A stretch of 16,367 nt of DNA, taken from Rickettsiaceae bacterium. GTDB lineage: Bacteria > Pseudomonadota > Alphaproteobacteria > Rickettsiales > Rickettsiaceae. Positions 15,398 through 16,367 of the stretch are shown here, in pieces. The notes beneath the pieces were generated by a model. It saw only the letters and a list, made by a program, of their open reading frames with translations, searched no databases and was not told the origin of the DNA. The translations under genes were made by a program, and so were the position numbers. Location: positions 1-16,367 of the forward strand of contig JAIOYM010000020.1 in assembly GCA_021741085.1 (NCBI GenBank), written 5' to 3'. Each line of letters opens with the position of its first letter. Position 1 is the first letter of the stretch.

Positions 15398-15589
15398 TAT
15401 ATTCAACTAAAGGTTGGGCGCGTAAATATGGTAGAAATTAGATAGGAGGGGGTAAATTTGTGGGGAGATAGGGAGTACTTTTGTAGGGATATGTTGGAAT
15501 TTGGGCCATTTTAAGAGCGTGACGTGCACGAATGTATAACTGACACAGGCATTCAAACCGCGTTTAATTTAGAAAAAGGTCAATAACTC

Positions 15590-15640
15590 AATCAGCAAGC
15601 TAGTGCTTGTAGGCACTAGCTTCGTATAATTTTGCTGATT
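15590..15640. repeat. two-tier cruciform hairpin
   Basis: AAGCTAGTGC (15597-15606) pairs perfectly with GCACTAGCTT (15613-15622) around a TTGTAG loop. Outside it AATCAGC (15590-15596) pairs with GCTGATT (15634-15640), with an 11-nt bulge on one side. It lies 63 nt downstream of the tlc stop codon (minus strand) and could serve as a terminator or RNA stabiliser there, but lacks a U tract on either strand. Confidence 0.6.
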
Positions 15641-15703
15641 CACACTTCGTTTGCTATGCTAGATGCTATTTTTTCAAAAGACATGTAGTAAAAAGTTGCC
15701 CTT

Positions 15704-16367
15704 TTACTGTTGAGAATCTTTCAAGGCCTTTGTATATTCTTTGCTTAAAGCCTGTACTACTAATAGCCATAAACCTAAAGTAGCTATACAAATTACAGCT
15801 AAATATGGTGTAGCTTCGGCGAAAGTAAAGCCACAAGTAAATAATATAACCGGAATAACAGCGCCACCAGATTTACCTAAACGTCCACCTATAACATCTA
15901 CAGCTACCTTTCCTTTAGATTTTAATTCTGGATCTAAAGGAATATAAGCCATTTCTTTAGTAGGATCAAAAAGTGAATATTTGGTGCTTTTACTTAAAAC
16001 ATTTTGCCACAGCCCTATAGAAACCGCTATAGCGATAGGGTTGATAAATGCTAAAGCTGCAAAGTTACTAATTATAACTTTTCCATACAAAATAAAGGCA
16101 AAAAATGCTATACCAGTTATCAATATCATCAAAGGTGTTAAGCTGGCAGCAAATCTCCATGAGGTAAGCCTTATAATATTATTACCAAGAATCATGAATA
16201 GCATAGTTGCAGCACCTTGAAAACCCATGAATTCAGCCATATAAGCAGTATATTCTGCGGCTGTTGGATAAAGTTGACGTATCTGATTTTTCCAAACCCC
16301 TTCAATAAGTATAATAGATACACCATAAGCAAATATCAATAAAGCTATTAAACCTAAATACTTAGAG
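15704..16367 (-). CDS. tlc: ATP/ADP translocase (NTT family), C-terminal part
   Basis: Inner-membrane carrier that exchanges host ATP for bacterial ADP (or imports other nucleotides), used by Rickettsia and Chlamydia as energy parasites. About 220 residues are visible of a normally ~500-residue protein; the 5' part lies beyond the right edge. The frame is open to the last base, with SKYLGLIALLIFAYGVSIIL upstream of the first possible internal start (TTG at 16339), so that TTG is not the true start. Family signatures are GVWKNQIRQLYPTAAEY, the membrane stretch LTPLMILITGIAFFAF, and the strongly conserved YSLFDPTKEMAYIPLDPELK followed by GGRLGKSGG. Rickettsiales usually carry several tlc paralogues with different nucleotide specificities; which one this is cannot be told. 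The C-terminus is normal for the family. Confidence 0.95.
   Translation of the reverse strand, partial: SKYLGLIALLIFAYGVSIILIEGVWKNQIRQLYPTAAEYTAYMAEFMGFQGAATMLFMILGNNIIRLTSWRFAASLTPLMILITGIAFFAFILYGKVIISNFAALAFINPIAIAVSIGLWQNVLSKSTKYSLFDPTKEMAYIPLDPELKSKGKVAVDVIGGRLGKSGGAVIPVILFTCGFTFAEATPYLAVICIATLGLWLLVVQALSKEYTKALKDSQQ

Larger units (their letters stand above)
15019..15703 (+). other. 685-nt gene-free, repeat-rich region between the LRR gene and tlc
   Basis: Visibly richer in G+C than its surroundings. From 15031 to 15397 it is filled with palindromic elements listed separately. From 15398 to 15589 there is no repeat, but one plus-strand frame reads as two short open stretches (15446-15511 and 15515-15583) separated by TAA at 15512; the second encodes ERDVHECITDTGIQTAFNLE and ends soon after. 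These may be a gene remnant, but I recognise no family. A cruciform follows at 15590-15640. From 15641 to 15703 nothing was seen apart from the 3' end of the tlc transcript. Confidence 0.55.

Noticed and set aside
15704..16339. Treating the Tlc frame as a complete 211-residue protein starting at TTG 16339
   Set aside because: The frame is open to the window edge with conserved Tlc sequence upstream of that TTG, and the family is ~500 residues; it is a 5'-truncated view of a longer gene.

Overview
The window is AT-rich (about 30% G+C by eye) and reads as chromosome of an obligate intracellular alphaproteobacterium of the order Rickettsiales, most likely family Rickettsiaceae (Rickettsia or a relative such as Orientia or Megaira). 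The evidence is an ATP/ADP translocase of the energy-parasite (NTT/Tlc) family, alphaproteobacterial-type YidC, RecJ and MnmE, short palindromic repeats of Rickettsiales style, and a large eukaryotic-like leucine-rich-repeat (LRR) protein. Genus and species cannot be fixed from the sequence alone.

Layout. Positions 1-2927 (minus strand, transcribed right to left) hold a probable yhhQ (queuosine-precursor transporter), recJ and pth cluster; pth runs off the left edge. Positions 2928-3312 hold a minus-strand terminator-like hairpin and a plus-strand tRNA-Thr(GGT) with a good sigma-70-type promoter. Positions 3313-5518 (minus) hold a KefB-type cation:proton antiporter overlapping a secreted SH3-domain protein. 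Positions 5739-6317 (minus) encode a free-standing Lon-type protease domain without any ATPase. Positions 6548-9541 (minus) hold recN then mnmE, 9 nt apart. A divergent promoter region (9542-9714) separates these from yidC and engB on the plus strand (9715-12013), which overlap by 11 nt.

The right third is accessory in character. A 380-nt spacer (12014-12393) carries a hairpin behind engB and three spaced copies of an imperfect direct repeat. It leads into an 874-residue LRR protein (12394-15018) with an alpha-helical C-terminal third and a possible bipartite nuclear localisation signal: a candidate host-directed effector. Behind it lies a 685-nt gene-free stretch with a nested family of palindromic elements (two short copies in plus orientation flanking one longer copy in minus orientation), a strong cruciform, and short open frames that may be gene remnants. 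The right edge holds the C-terminal part of a Tlc nucleotide translocase on the minus strand.

Functional picture: the left two thirds are housekeeping (peptidyl-tRNA recycling, recombination repair by RecJ and RecN, tRNA modification by MnmE and queuosine-precursor uptake, membrane insertion by YidC, ribosome assembly by EngB, ion homeostasis by KefB). The right third is about living in a eukaryotic cell (import of host ATP, a putative LRR effector). The points most worth a second look are the LRR protein with its repeat-bearing upstream region, the orphan Lon domain, and the nested palindromic repeat cluster with conserved reading frame.
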